In this document: positions 36,934 to 46,136 of the stretch, in pieces
Numbering within the stretch: position 1 is the first letter of the stretch
Layout: every line of letters begins with the position of its first letter
Assembly (NCBI GenBank): GCA_022572885.1
Contig: JACZVC010000007.1
Location: 1-64,000 of the forward strand
Length of the DNA: 64,000 nucleotides
Origin: Pseudomonadota bacterium
GTDB taxonomy: Bacteria; Pseudomonadota; Gammaproteobacteria; Steroidobacterales; MnTg04
Direction of reading: 5' to 3'
Notes under the pieces: generated by a model
What the model was told of the DNA's origin: nothing
Databases searched by the model: none
The model's input: only the letters and a program-made list of their open reading frames with translations
Translations under genes and position numbers: made by a program

Positions 36934-37584
36934 ATGGACCAATCTGACTTGCCAACCGCTGCCACCAACATGTTCAGAGTCGGTCTGACCGGCGGTATCG
37001 CCTGTGGCAAGACGACGGTTGCCGACCTGTTTGCGGCACTGGGCGCCCATATCATCGACACCGACGAACTGGCTCGTGATGTGGTGGAACCCGGTGAGCC
37101 AGCGCTGGAATCTGTAATCGAGCATTTCGGCAGTTCGATCCTCAATGACGATGGTCGGCTCAATCGTCGCGCGCTAAGGCGCCTGGTGTTCTCGGATCCG
37201 GAGAAAAGACACCTCCTGGAGCAAATTCTCCATCCCGCCATTCGCCAGCGAATGATCGAATCCAGCGCCATCGTGCGCGGGCCCTACCAGGTTCTGGTGA
37301 TCCCGCTGCTGGTGGAGAGCCACAGCGACGGCCATGTCGACCGGGTCCTGGTCGTGGATTGCGACGAGGAAGTACAAATCCGGCGCCTGATGAACCGCGA
37401 CCATGAATCCAGGGAGAATGCCGAAAATATGCTGGCGGCCCAGATATCCCGTCAAGACAGACTGGACCACGCAGACGACATCATTGACGGCGGAAGCAGC
37501 CTGGAGGCACTGCAAAAAAGGGTAAAACAACTCGATCAATACTATCGCGAACTCGCGACAAGTTTGCCGCATACCGGCCCGTAG
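36934..37584 (+). CDS. coaE: Dephospho-CoA kinase
   Basis: Last step of coenzyme A synthesis, phosphorylating the ribose 3'-OH of dephospho-CoA. It has 216 residues, with the P-loop GGIACGKTT near the start and the CoaE signature around DTDELARDVVEPGEPAL. The ATG at 36934 is assumed; a start at 36970 (MFRVGLTGG) would be co-linear with shorter homologs, and neither has a strong ribosome site. It lies in the conserved pilD-coaE-zapD run. Confidence 0.93.
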   Translation: MDQSDLPTAATNMFRVGLTGGIACGKTTVADLFAALGAHIIDTDELARDVVEPGEPALESVIEHFGSSILNDDGRLNRRALRRLVFSDPEKRHLLEQILHPAIRQRMIESSAIVRGPYQVLVIPLLVESHSDGHVDRVLVVDCDEEVQIRRLMNRDHESRENAENMLAAQISRQDRLDHADDIIDGGSSLEALQKRVKQLDQYYRELATSLPHTGP

Positions 37585-37598
37585 TAGAGAATACCCGC

Positions 37599-38396
37599 AT
37601 GTATAATCCTGCCAGCCAGCATTCACAGCCAGCGGACGATTACCTGGTCTATGAGCAGCCCCTGGCGGAGCGCATGCGCACCTTTCTGCGTATAGAATTT
37701 CTCTACCAGCAATCTCTTTATCATTCGGAAATGGATGCGCCGTGGAGCAGCCGTGCAGCTGTCGACAGCCTGCTGGGGATTATGGCCATCCTGACCCGTG
37801 GCGATGTACGTGGCGATGTACTGAAAGAACTCGAGCGCCACACTGTTGAGCTAAACCGTTACCAGGCGAAATCGGGTGTGGACGGCGGTCGCCTGCAGGC
37901 GCTCTTGACCAACCTCAGCAGCCTGCGTGATCAGCTAATCGGGCAGCAAAGCCGTTTTTTGCAACGCCTCAAGGAATCGGACTTTCTTTCCGCAGTCAAG
38001 CATCGTAGCGCAATACCCGGCGGCACCTGCGAATTCGATTTGCCGGACTACAACCATTGGCTCCATCGCGACATGCAGGACCGCCGCAAGGACTACGAAA
38101 ATTGGATAGCGGATTTGCGGCCGCTTTGCGATGGCGTTGCCGAGCTGTTATGGCTGACTCGGGAAAGTATTTCCGCCACTGAATCGACCGCCAAGGCCGG
38201 CATGTTTCAGCAGGCCCTGGAGAAAGGATCGTCAGTTCAGATGGTGCGGGTTGCAGTCCCGAGAAGCGCCAATGTTTTTCCCGAGATCAGTGGCAGCCAG
38301 CAGCGTTTTACCGTGCGTTTCCTCGAATGGCAGGACACCGATCATCGGCCAACCCAGACATCGGATGATATCGACTTCCTGCTTTATCTTTGCTGA
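37599..38396 (+). CDS. zapD: Cell division protein ZapD
   Basis: FtsZ-bundling factor of the ZapD (YacF/DUF1342) family, 265 residues. It is mostly helical, starting with YEQPLAERMRTFLRIEFLYQQ (the FtsZ-bundling N-region). The zinc protein YacG, which often follows in this order, is missing here; the next gene is the Nudix protein on the other strand, whose end overlaps zapD by 13 bases. A start at 37599 is the only good one. Confidence 0.93.
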   Translation: MYNPASQHSQPADDYLVYEQPLAERMRTFLRIEFLYQQSLYHSEMDAPWSSRAAVDSLLGIMAILTRGDVRGDVLKELERHTVELNRYQAKSGVDGGRLQALLTNLSSLRDQLIGQQSRFLQRLKESDFLSAVKHRSAIPGGTCEFDLPDYNHWLHRDMQDRRKDYENWIADLRPLCDGVAELLWLTRESISATESTAKAGMFQQALEKGSSVQMVRVAVPRSANVFPEISGSQQRFTVRFLEWQDTDHRPTQTSDDIDFLLYLC

Positions 38397-39382
38397 TTCC
38401 CTGCCGCCGCACAGGCTCCTGCCTTTTGGCACCAGAACCCGCTGATTCCGGCTACCCCCTGGGCGCCGTGGCGCCAGGCCGTTTCCAGGTCATTGGGCAC
38501 CAGGCCGCCGAGCGCAAAAACCGGCATGGAAACTTTTCTTAGCAAGGCGCTAAAACCCGGCCAGCCCAATGCCGCGCGATCCCGCTGACCGACGGCAGGC
38601 AAGACCGGCCCGAGTACGCAGAAATCCGCATTGGCGCGTTCCGCCGCAGCCAGCTCCGCAGCGGAATGACAGGACGCGCCAACCACCAGTCCAACGGGTT
38701 TTTGCAGGTTGCCCAGTTGCTCCAGGAAGCGCGCGGGAACATGGCAACCTGCCGCTCCCAGCCGCTCACTCAGCGGCAGGACCTGTAATGGAGCGCCATT
38801 GAGCAGCAGGCGTGTCGCGGAGGCCTCGCAGCGGCGCGCAACAGTTTTTGCCAGCCGGCCGTAGCTGCTCGCCGACCACCCCGGGCAATGGAGTTGCAAC
38901 AGCGAAATGCCGAGATCCAGAGTTTGCTCGAGCTGGTCCAGCCATTTGGCCGAGGCATTTTTATCGTCGATCGGCGGGGATGGCGTAATGACATAGGTGG
39001 CGGGCAGTTCCAGGCTGGTGACGATAGGCCGGTCGGCATCGAGCAACCCGATGCGTCTTAATTCAGCGGGCTCCACCCAGCACAACCTATGCCCTTCAGT
39101 ATTGCGCGGCTGGCCGGTGAAATGGGTGACTTGCCAGACTTCGAGAAGCACGGTCTTTTCCGGGTATGCATGCCGCAGTGTAATGCGGCGCCGCGCACCG
39201 CTTACCTCGATCCCCAGTTCTTCGTGCAGCTCCCGTGCCAGGGCGCTGCGGGAATTCTCACCGGATTCGATCTTGCCGCCGGGAAATTCCCACTGCCCTT
39301 CGCGGAAAGTGCCAGGCAGACGCTGCATCAGCAACGTCCTGCCATCCTCGCGCTGCAAAATTCCCACGGCCACCCTGATCAT
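38384..39382 (-). CDS. Nudix hydrolase fused to a thiamine-phosphate-synthase-like domain
   Basis: 332 residues. The N-terminal MutT-like Nudix domain has the box GGKIESGENSRSALARELHE continuing EELGI, which fits G-x5-E-x7-REUXEE. The C-terminal half is a ThiE/TenI-type TIM-barrel (TYVITPSPP, HVPARFLEQL, ANADFCVLGPVLP, VFALGG). The MutT-ThiE fusion is known in gammaproteobacteria. Its use is unclear: sanitation of 8-oxo-dGTP or thiamine-related nucleotides by the Nudix part is possible, while the barrel may lack TMP synthase activity. Confidence 0.87.
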   Translation of the reverse strand: MIRVAVGILQREDGRTLLMQRLPGTFREGQWEFPGGKIESGENSRSALARELHEELGIEVSGARRRITLRHAYPEKTVLLEVWQVTHFTGQPRNTEGHRLCWVEPAELRRIGLLDADRPIVTSLELPATYVITPSPPIDDKNASAKWLDQLEQTLDLGISLLQLHCPGWSASSYGRLAKTVARRCEASATRLLLNGAPLQVLPLSERLGAAGCHVPARFLEQLGNLQKPVGLVVGASCHSAAELAAAERANADFCVLGPVLPAVGQRDRAALGWPGFSALLRKVSMPVFALGGLVPNDLETAWRHGAQGVAGISGFWCQKAGACAAAGNQQR

Positions 39383-39391
39383 TCGGGCTCT

Positions 39392-42136
39392 CTACTTGAG
39401 GCGGCCGTGGCAATGCTTGTATTTTTTGCCCGAACCACACGGGCAAGGTACGTTACGACCGACTTTTGGCTGAACCCGGACAAACGGCACGGCCGGTTCG
39501 GAATCCTGCGCGGGCCGCCCCTGAGCGGTCGCGCCGGGCGCAGCAGGACTGCTGGCCTGGGCATGTTCAAATTTCATCCCGCTGGTATCCCGGCGCTGGC
39601 TTTCAACCGCGGCAACATCTTCTTCGCTGCGCACCTGTACGCGCGACAGTATGCTGATCGAATCATGCTTGATCGAGTCAAGCATGGACGTAAACATCCC
39701 AAAGGCTTCGCGTTTATATTCCTGCTCGGGGTTTTTCTGTGCGTAACCTCGCAGATGAATCCCCTGGCGGAGATAATCCAGCGCGGCCAAATGTTCGCGC
39801 CACTGTGAATCCAGCTGCTGCAACATCACGGCTTTTTCAAAATGGCGCATGACGGGTTCACCAATGGATTTCACTTTTTCTTCATAGGCTTCTTCCACGG
39901 CATCACAAATTTTCCCGCGCAGGTCTTCTTCGACCAGGTCGTCATCGGCGACCAGCCAGCCCTGGATATCGACCCGCGTCACGAAGTCGTTTTCCAGTGC
40001 CTGCGACAAGCCGGGAACGTCCCATTGCTCTTCGACGCTGCCGGGCGGCACGAATTTATCAATGACCTGGTCGACAACATCGCGCCGGATGGCGCGAATA
40101 TCTTCTTCCATGTCGGCGGCTTCCATCAGGCCGTCGCGCTGGTAGTAAATCGCGCGCCGCTGATCGTTGGCGACGTCATCGTATTTCAGCAGTTGCTTGC
40201 GGATATCGAAGTTGTGCGTCTCGACTTTTCTCTGCGCCCTCTCGATCTGGCGGCTCAACATCTTGCTTTCGATCGCTTCACCCTCGCGCATACCGACGCG
40301 TGACAGCAATCTCTTGACCCGCTCGGGATCGCCAAAAATGCGCATCAAGTTGTCTTCGAGCGACAGGTAGAAACGGCTGGATCCGGGATCCCCCTGGCGT
40401 CCGCTGCGACCGCGCAGCTGGTTATCGATACGCCGTGATTCGTGGCGCTCGGTACCGATAATCCGCAGACCCCCGGCATCGATAACGGTCCGATGTCTTG
40501 CTTGCCAATTCTCGGTGTGCAGGTTCTTCTGCGGCTCTTCGATCTCGCCCAGCGCCTGCAATTCACCCGCCAGGTTACCGCCCAGCACGATATCGGTACC
40601 GCGCCCGGCCATGTTGGTAGCGATCGTAACCTGGCCCGGCCGGCCGGCCTGGATGATCATTACTGCCTCGCGAGTGTGATGCTTGGCATTCAGGACCTGG
40701 TGATCGATATTTGTCTTTTTCAGAATACTCGATAAATATTCAGACGTTTCTATAGACGTAGTGCCAACCAGCACCGGCTGCGAACGTTTCTGACAATCCT
40801 GTATATCCTCGATAATCGCCTTGAATTTATCGTCGCGGGTCAGAAAAACCAGGTCCGGCTCGTCGTCACGGATCATCTCCATATGGGTCGGAATAACCAC
40901 GACTTCCAGCCCGTAAATCTGTTGAAACTCAAATGCTTCCGTATCGGCCGTTCCGGTCATGCCGGCCAGTTTGTCGTACATCCTGAAATAGTTCTGGAAA
41001 GTGATTGAGGCAACAGTCTGATTCTCCTCCTTGATCGCCACGCCCTCCTTTGCCTCGACGGCCTGATGGAGCCCGTCCGACCAGCGGCGCCCCGGCATGG
41101 TCCTGCCGGTAAATTCGTCGACGATGACGATCTCGCCCTGGTTGACGATGTAGTCCACATCTCTCTGGAACAAAGTGTGTGCACGCAAAGCGGCGGTCAG
41201 ATGGTGCATCAGGCGAATATTGGCGACGTCATAAAGGCTGTCGCCTTCCTTGATCAGGCCGGCCTGGGCCAGCAATTTCTCCACTTTCTGGTGACCCGCC
41301 TCGGTCAGGTGAGCCTGCTTGCTTTTCTCGTCGACACTGTAATCGCCCGGCGCTTCGATCTCGGGCGACGATTGCTCCCCCGGCACCATTTCCTGGCGTT
41401 CCAATTTCGGGACCAGCGCATTGATGCGCTGGTACAGGTCGCTGCTTCCTTCCGCGGGACCGGAAATGATCAGCGGCGTACGGGCTTCGTCGATGAGAAT
41501 CGAGTCGACCTCGTCGACGATCGCAAAGCTCTGGTCGCGTTGTGCCTTGTCGGCCAGCCGGAATGCCAGGTTGTCCCGCAAATAGTCGAAGCCAAATTCG
41601 TTGTTGGTGCCATAAATAACATCACAGGCGTAAACCGCGATTTTGTCGTCGGGATTCATCCCGCTTTTGATCACCCCGACCGTCAGACCCAGAAATTCGT
41701 AAATCGGCCTCATCCAGTCCGCGTCACGCTGTGCCAGGTATTCGTTAACGGTGACGATCTGGACGCTGTCGCCGCCGAGCGCGTTCAGGTAAGCGGGCAA
41801 GGTAGCGACGAGGGTCTTGCCTTCTCCGGTGCGCATTTCCGCAATTTTGCCTTCATGCAAAACCAGGCCCCCGATCAACTGCACATCGAAATGACGCAGG
41901 CCCAGGGTCCTGACCGACGCTTCACGAACAACGGCAAAGGCTTCCGGGAGCACCTCCTCCAGTGTTTTTCCGCTGGTTACCGCGGCCTTCAGCTGGTCGG
42001 TCCTGGCCCGCAGTTCGCTGTCACTCAGGGCCTGAAGATCCGCTTCATACGTCCCGGCTTTGGCTACGTCTTTTGAATAGTGCCTGAGCAGGCGCTGGTT
42101 GCGGCTGCCAAAGATTCGGGTAACGAAATTCTCCAT
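39392..42136 (-). CDS. secA: Protein translocase ATPase SecA
   Basis: Motor of Sec protein export at the inner membrane. It has 914 residues from ATG 42136, with GAGGAA eight bases ahead. It has two ATPase folds with the nucleotide motif [21 protein letters not shown], the [19 protein letters not shown] Walker B region, the helical scaffold, and the C-terminal zinc SEC-C motif [15 protein letters not shown]. No secM-like gene lies upstream; the M23 gene takes that place. A TAAAAT near 42240-42245 may be a -10 box, with no clear -35. Confidence 0.98.
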   Translation of the reverse strand: MENFVTRIFGSRNQRLLRHYSKDVAKAGTYEADLQALSDSELRARTDQLKAAVTSGKTLEEVLPEAFAVVREASVRTLGLRHFDVQLIGGLVLHEGKIAEMRTGEGKTLVATLPAYLNALGGDSVQIVTVNEYLAQRDADWMRPIYEFLGLTVGVIKSGMNPDDKIAVYACDVIYGTNNEFGFDYLRDNLAFRLADKAQRDQSFAIVDEVDSILIDEARTPLIISGPAEGSSDLYQRINALVPKLERQEMVPGEQSSPEIEAPGDYSVDEKSKQAHLTEAGHQKVEKLLAQAGLIKEGDSLYDVANIRLMHHLTAALRAHTLFQRDVDYIVNQGEIVIVDEFTGRTMPGRRWSDGLHQAVEAKEGVAIKEENQTVASITFQNYFRMYDKLAGMTGTADTEAFEFQQIYGLEVVVIPTHMEMIRDDEPDLVFLTRDDKFKAIIEDIQDCQKRSQPVLVGTTSIETSEYLSSILKKTNIDHQVLNAKHHTREAVMIIQAGRPGQVTIATNMAGRGTDIVLGGNLAGELQALGEIEEPQKNLHTENWQARHRTVIDAGGLRIIGTERHESRRIDNQLRGRSGRQGDPGSSRFYLSLEDNLMRIFGDPERVKRLLSRVGMREGEAIESKMLSRQIERAQRKVETHNFDIRKQLLKYDDVANDQRRAIYYQRDGLMEAADMEEDIRAIRRDVVDQVIDKFVPPGSVEEQWDVPGLSQALENDFVTRVDIQGWLVADDDLVEEDLRGKICDAVEEAYEEKVKSIGEPVMRHFEKAVMLQQLDSQWREHLAALDYLRQGIHLRGYAQKNPEQEYKREAFGMFTSMLDSIKHDSISILSRVQVRSEEDVAAVESQRRDTSGMKFEHAQASSPAAPGATAQGRPAQDSEPAVPFVRVQPKVGRNVPCPCGSGKKYKHCHGRLK

Positions 42137-42300
42137 CAATGTTCCTCGTGGCACGCCCGGGTCAAACTGGTGGCAAAAGACCCCGTTTCAAGACCTGTAC
42201 GCAGCCAAGCGACCCACAGGCGCGGGGGCAAAGGGCAGTATTTTACGGATAAGCCGAGACTTTAGGTAGCTTGTTGTGGAGGTTTTTCAGGCCTGGAGAA

Positions 42301-43224
42301 TCAACGCGTGCCGCGAATGTATTCCAGCGGGTCGACCTTTCTCCCGCCACGCATCACTTCGAAATGAAGGTTTGGTCCGGTTGCCCGCCCGGTTCGGCCC
42401 ATCAGCGATACGACCTGACCCTTGCTGACTTGATCGCCGACCGCGACCAGGTTTTTGGAGTTGTGGGCGTAGCGTGTGGAAAATCCGTTGCCGTGATTGA
42501 TTTCCACCATCTCGCCATAGCCGAAGCGATCGCCGGACCAGGTGACCACCCCGGCGGCGACGGCGATTACCTCCGCGCCTTCCTTGCCGGCGAAATCCAC
42601 CCCTTTGTGCCTGGTAGCCTTGCCGGTAAACGGGTCGGTGCGCATTCCATAATAGGATGAAATCCAGCCTGCGGTAACCGGCCGGCCCTCGGGATGAACT
42701 TCGTCGCTGAGGGTGCGGTTAAGCATCAAGTCTTCGAGTATGTCGAGTTGCCGGTGGCGATCCTGGATCTGCATGGCCAGCGTATCCAGCAAGAACTCCA
42801 TATCCGGCATTGCGACTGATCGGCCCGGCGCCTCCGGTTCGGGGCCGCCCAGGGCCGGCGAGGAGTCGAAATCGAACTCGCCGTCGTCCAGATCCGCCAT
42901 TTGCGTCAGACGCCTGCCCAGGGCCTCCAACCGAATCACCTGGGCGTTCATCTGTGCCAGTTTTACGGAAAGAGCGTCGATCTTCTCCCGGCTCACCTTG
43001 CGGGTTTCTTCGAGCAATTGTTCTTGCGTATCCAGTTCGGCCCGCCAGGCCGCGAGTTGCTCCTCAGGACCACCGGCGCTGATCAGACCGCTGACCCGGC
43101 CCAGGGAAAAGGCCGCGGCAAGGACCAAGCCAAGGCCCAGGACCACTAGCAGCAAATTGACCGGATGCTGCAGATTGACCTGCCGCGCCACGCCGTGGCG
43201 ACGAGTGACCAATATCAGGTTCAT
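42301..43224 (-). CDS. Membrane-anchored LytM/M23 peptidase-like protein
   Basis: 307 residues with one membrane segment at about 22-42, then a coiled-coil region (about 55-105) and a C-terminal LytM/M23 domain in the periplasm. Zinc ligands are likely His206, Asp210 (HKGVD) and His287 (LHFEV). His254 (YAHNS) fits one catalytic His, but the other catalytic position is Asn285 (GPNLHFE, usually GPHLHFE). It may be a weak or altered endopeptidase, or an EnvC/NlpD-like amidase activator. Its leader carries a c-di-GMP-I aptamer-like structure. Neighbours are secA, lpxC and the dcw cluster. Confidence 0.87.
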   Translation of the reverse strand: MNLILVTRRHGVARQVNLQHPVNLLLVVLGLGLVLAAAFSLGRVSGLISAGGPEEQLAAWRAELDTQEQLLEETRKVSREKIDALSVKLAQMNAQVIRLEALGRRLTQMADLDDGEFDFDSSPALGGPEPEAPGRSVAMPDMEFLLDTLAMQIQDRHRQLDILEDLMLNRTLSDEVHPEGRPVTAGWISSYYGMRTDPFTGKATRHKGVDFAGKEGAEVIAVAAGVVTWSGDRFGYGEMVEINHGNGFSTRYAHNSKNLVAVGDQVSKGQVVSLMGRTGRATGPNLHFEVMRGGRKVDPLEYIRGTR

Positions 43225-43337
43225 GCCGCGCCCCGCTGTTTCAGATTCGATTGCAAGGCGGGCATAGCCTGGCGAACAGGCATCGACCCCCGGCAGGAAA
43301 CCGGCGGTACAAATCTGTAATGTTCAACTATCCTCAC

Positions 43338-43419
43338 ACTGGCAACCCCGCTATCCTAGGTATTCCCGTAGATCGGTGGTTTTGCGTCCCCGTCTTTCGG
43401 TGGGTTTGCTCTTTTCAGT
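43338..43419 (-). ncRNA. Cyclic-di-GMP-I (GEMM-I) riboswitch-like aptamer in the LytM gene leader
   Basis: On the minus strand an ACTG (43419-43416) pairs with CAGT (43341-43338) as P1. Inside, the GEMM-I core words appear in order: GCAAACC, a GAAA-containing hairpin, GGGACGCAAA, a second stem with ATCTA...TAGGAT, and TAGCGGGGTTGCC. The leader continues about 110 bases to the start at 43224. A CCCGC segment there can pair with the GCGGG around the ribosome site. The P2 stem has two mismatches as drawn. No U-tract terminator is seen, so control may be translational. Confidence 0.8.
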
Positions 43420-43489
43420 TCCACCAATATGCCGAGAAAATTTAAGTAAAACAAGCGATTAACCCAAATTTTGTGACCTGGTCCTCATT

Positions 43490-43822
43490 ATGAAAAAACC
43501 CTCGTTCCGATCGCTGGACAAAGTCCTGCGAGACAATAGCAGCGGGCTCTCCCGGGTAATCCACCAAGCCAGCCTAATGGCTGCCTTGCGCGAATCGGTC
43601 GCAGAACTGCTGCCGCAGGACCACCGCGCACATTTACACGGCGTCTCGCTGCAAGAAGATCAGAGCCTGACCTTGCTAACTGAATCTGCGGCCTGGGCCA
43701 GTCGTTTTCGTTATCTCGAGTCTACCGTTCGCCAGGGCTTGAAAACGAAAACCGGTCTGGCGATCGGTAGAATCATCATTAAAGTGCGGCCCCCAGCAAA
43801 TAATTCTCTTCCTGGCTCCTAG
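43490..43822 (+). CDS. DciA-family protein (DUF721)
   Basis: 110-residue DUF721/DciA domain protein. DciA is the ancestral loader of the replicative helicase DnaB in bacteria without DnaC, so it probably acts at replication initiation; that role is from family knowledge. The sequence fits with [13 protein letters not shown] at its start and [21 protein letters not shown] as the conserved core. It ends convergently with lpxC, overlapping four bases. It diverges from the riboswitch-led M23 gene. Confidence 0.85.
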   Translation: MKKPSFRSLDKVLRDNSSGLSRVIHQASLMAALRESVAELLPQDHRAHLHGVSLQEDQSLTLLTESAAWASRFRYLESTVRQGLKTKTGLAIGRIIIKVRPPANNSLPGS

Positions 43823-44739
43823 ATTGCCATCACCGGCGTTGCATAGGAAATCGGCGATTCCGCGGCATCCTCAAAAGTCACTTCCTCCCATGCTTCCTGA
43901 TCGGCAATTAACGCTCTGAGTAATGCATTGTTTAGTGCGTGCCCTGACTTGTACCCGCTGAACTCGCCAATCAGGCTATGGCCAAGAAGATAAAGATCGC
44001 CGATTACGTCAAGAATTTTATGCTTGACGAACTCATCCTCGCAACGCAGACCGTCTTCGTTCAGCACCCTGAAATCGTCCAGCACGATGGCATTGCTCAT
44101 GCTGCCGCCCAAAGTTAGTTTCCTGGCACGTAAAGCTTCAATATCGCGCATAAAACCAAATGTTCTGGCGCGGCTTACTTCCTTGAGGAAGGAAGAGGTA
44201 GAAAAATCGATTGTCGATTCCTGCACATGGCTCTTGAAAACCGGATGGTCGAACTCGATCCGGAATTTGACCTTGAATCCTTCAAACGGAACGATCTGCG
44301 CCCATTTATCGTCCTCTACCACGCGCACCGGGCGCTTGATACGAATGAGCTTTTTCGCGCTTTTTTGTTCCTGGATGCCTGCCGATTGAATCAGAAACAC
44401 AAATGGCCCGGCGCTGCCATCCATGATCGGTACTTCGGGTGCGCTGACGTCGACGATCGCATTGTCGATGCCCAGGCCCGCAAACGCTGACAACAGGTGC
44501 TCCACGGTCGCGACGCGGGTATCTCCACTGACCAGGGTAGTACCCAGCATCGTATCGCCGACATATTCAGCCCGGGCGGGAATATTGACAACCGGATCCA
44601 GATCGACCCGCCGAAACACCACACCAGTGTTTTCCGCAGCCGGGCGCAGCGTCATAAAGACTTTCTTGCCGGTGTGCAGACCCACACCGGTGGCCCGGAT
44701 CGAATTTTTGAGCGTTCTTTGCCGCAATGAACTTACCAA
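43819..44739 (-). CDS. lpxC: UDP-3-O-acyl-N-acetylglucosamine deacetylase LpxC
   Basis: Committed step of lipid A synthesis. The 306 residues (from a TTG at 44739, or 302 from a TTG at 44727) start [20 protein letters not shown]. Zinc ligands are in [10 protein letters not shown] and [19 protein letters not shown], and the [15 protein letters not shown] stretch is typical. There is no ATG in frame before the domain, so the TTG start is likely. It is the last gene of the cluster, 200 bases behind ftsZ, as in most gammaproteobacteria. Confidence 0.97.
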   Translation of the reverse strand: MVSSLRQRTLKNSIRATGVGLHTGKKVFMTLRPAAENTGVVFRRVDLDPVVNIPARAEYVGDTMLGTTLVSGDTRVATVEHLLSAFAGLGIDNAIVDVSAPEVPIMDGSAGPFVFLIQSAGIQEQKSAKKLIRIKRPVRVVEDDKWAQIVPFEGFKVKFRIEFDHPVFKSHVQESTIDFSTSSFLKEVSRARTFGFMRDIEALRARKLTLGGSMSNAIVLDDFRVLNEDGLRCEDEFVKHKILDVIGDLYLLGHSLIGEFSGYKSGHALNNALLRALIADQEAWEEVTFEDAAESPISYATPVMAI

Positions 44740-44913
44740 ATAAATCTTTCAAATCAGTCGTTTGGGCGAAAAAAAATGGCCAGGACACGCACCCGCACCG
44801 ACCCGTTGATATCCGTGCCGGTCCATCAACTCGTCCGCCAAACCCAGCTGAATAATCCTGCCATATGTTCCAGACCGCGGAAAATACCACAGTCGCGAAA
44901 ATCGCGCCATCAA

Positions 44914-44939
44914 CTGGCGGCGGCGGCTCACGCCGCCAG
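44914..44939 (-). terminator. Possible hairpin downstream of ftsZ
   Basis: CTGGCGGCG - 8-nt loop - CGCCGCCAG, a perfect 9-bp stem starting 15 bases after the ftsZ stop. It has no U-tract, so it may only slow or process the message between ftsZ and lpxC. Confidence 0.35.
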
Positions 44940-44953
44940 CGACGCCGGCGCTG

Positions 44954-46093
44954 CTAATCCGCCTGTCGGCGCAGGAACGCGGGTATATCCAGTACTTCTT
45001 CGCTGGGCATCGCCCGGCTGCCGGATTCATACATTTTGTTGCGCCGGGCCGCAGTCGGTGTCTCCAGGTACGAGTAATTGGGATCGCCGTTCGCGGCTTT
45101 CTTGACGACCTCCATTTGCGGCCGCGCTGCCTGGGCGGTTTCTCCCAACCCGGTCGCAACGACCGTCACCCGGATACTGTCCTTCATTTTCGGATCAATC
45201 ACCGTGCCAATCACGACCGTCGCATTTTCCGAGGCATATTCCTTCACCGTATTGCCGACTTCCTGAAATTCGCCGATTGACAGGTTTTCGCCCGCGGTGA
45301 CGTTGACCAGAATACCGTTTGCACCGGCAAGGTTGACATCCTCAAGCAACGGGCTGGATGCGGCAGCCTCGGCCGCTTCCCTGGCGCGGTCAGGGCCCGA
45401 GGCCGTTCCCGAACCCATCATCGCCATACCCATTTCAGACATCACTGTTCTGACATCCGCGAAATCGACGTTGATCAGGCCGGGTCGCGTGATCAGTTCG
45501 GCGATTCCCTGGACCGCTCCTTGCAAGACATCGTTGGCTGCTCTGAATGCATCCAGCAAAGTGGTTTCACTGCCAAGTACAGACAGCAATTTTTCGTTGG
45601 GAATCGTGATCAGCGAATCGACATAGCGGCTGAGTTCGGTGATACCCTGATCAGCAACCGCGCGCCGCTTCACGCCTTCCATTTCGAATGGCCTGGTCAC
45701 CACGGCGACGGTCAGAATCCCCATCTCCTTGGCGGTTTGCGCGACCACGGGCGCAGCACCGGTACCGGTTCCGCCACCCATGCCGGCGGTGATAAAAAGC
45801 ATGTCACTGCCTTCGATCACTTCCTGAATACGGTCACGGTCCTCCATCGCGGCCTGCCGGCCGACTTCAGGATTGGCGCCCGCTCCAAGCCCCTTGGTGA
45901 TGTTGCAACCAATCTGCAACGATGTTTTCACCCTTGAATGTTTCAACGCCTGTGCATCGGTATTGGCACAAATAAAGTCCACGCCGTCGATTCCCGCCGC
46001 GACCATGTGCATGACCGCATTGCCACCCCCGCCACCGACTCCGATGACCTTGATAACCGCGGTTTGGCTGTACGAATCCATTAACTCAAACAT
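44954..46093 (-). CDS. ftsZ: Cell division GTPase FtsZ
   Basis: Tubulin-like GTPase that forms the Z-ring. The 379 residues from ATG 46093 (AGGAGG seven bases upstream) have the GTP signature GGGTGTGAAPVVAQ, the T7 loop region NVDFADVRTVM, a short linker rich in small residues, and the C-terminal peptide DIPAFLRRQAD that binds FtsA and ZipA. An upstream ATG at 46117 is less likely. Confidence 0.99.
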   Translation of the reverse strand: MFELMDSYSQTAVIKVIGVGGGGGNAVMHMVAAGIDGVDFICANTDAQALKHSRVKTSLQIGCNITKGLGAGANPEVGRQAAMEDRDRIQEVIEGSDMLFITAGMGGGTGTGAAPVVAQTAKEMGILTVAVVTRPFEMEGVKRRAVADQGITELSRYVDSLITIPNEKLLSVLGSETTLLDAFRAANDVLQGAVQGIAELITRPGLINVDFADVRTVMSEMGMAMMGSGTASGPDRAREAAEAAASSPLLEDVNLAGANGILVNVTAGENLSIGEFQEVGNTVKEYASENATVVIGTVIDPKMKDSIRVTVVATGLGETAQAARPQMEVVKKAANGDPNYSYLETPTAARRNKMYESGSRAMPSEEVLDIPAFLRRQAD

Positions 46094-46136
46094 CACTCCC
46101 CTCCTTAGCATCAGCACTTAACACAACAAATACCCT

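Noticed and set aside
44740-44890. Short minus-strand frames in the ftsZ-lpxC gap
   Set aside because: No ribosome site and no conserved-looking sequence.
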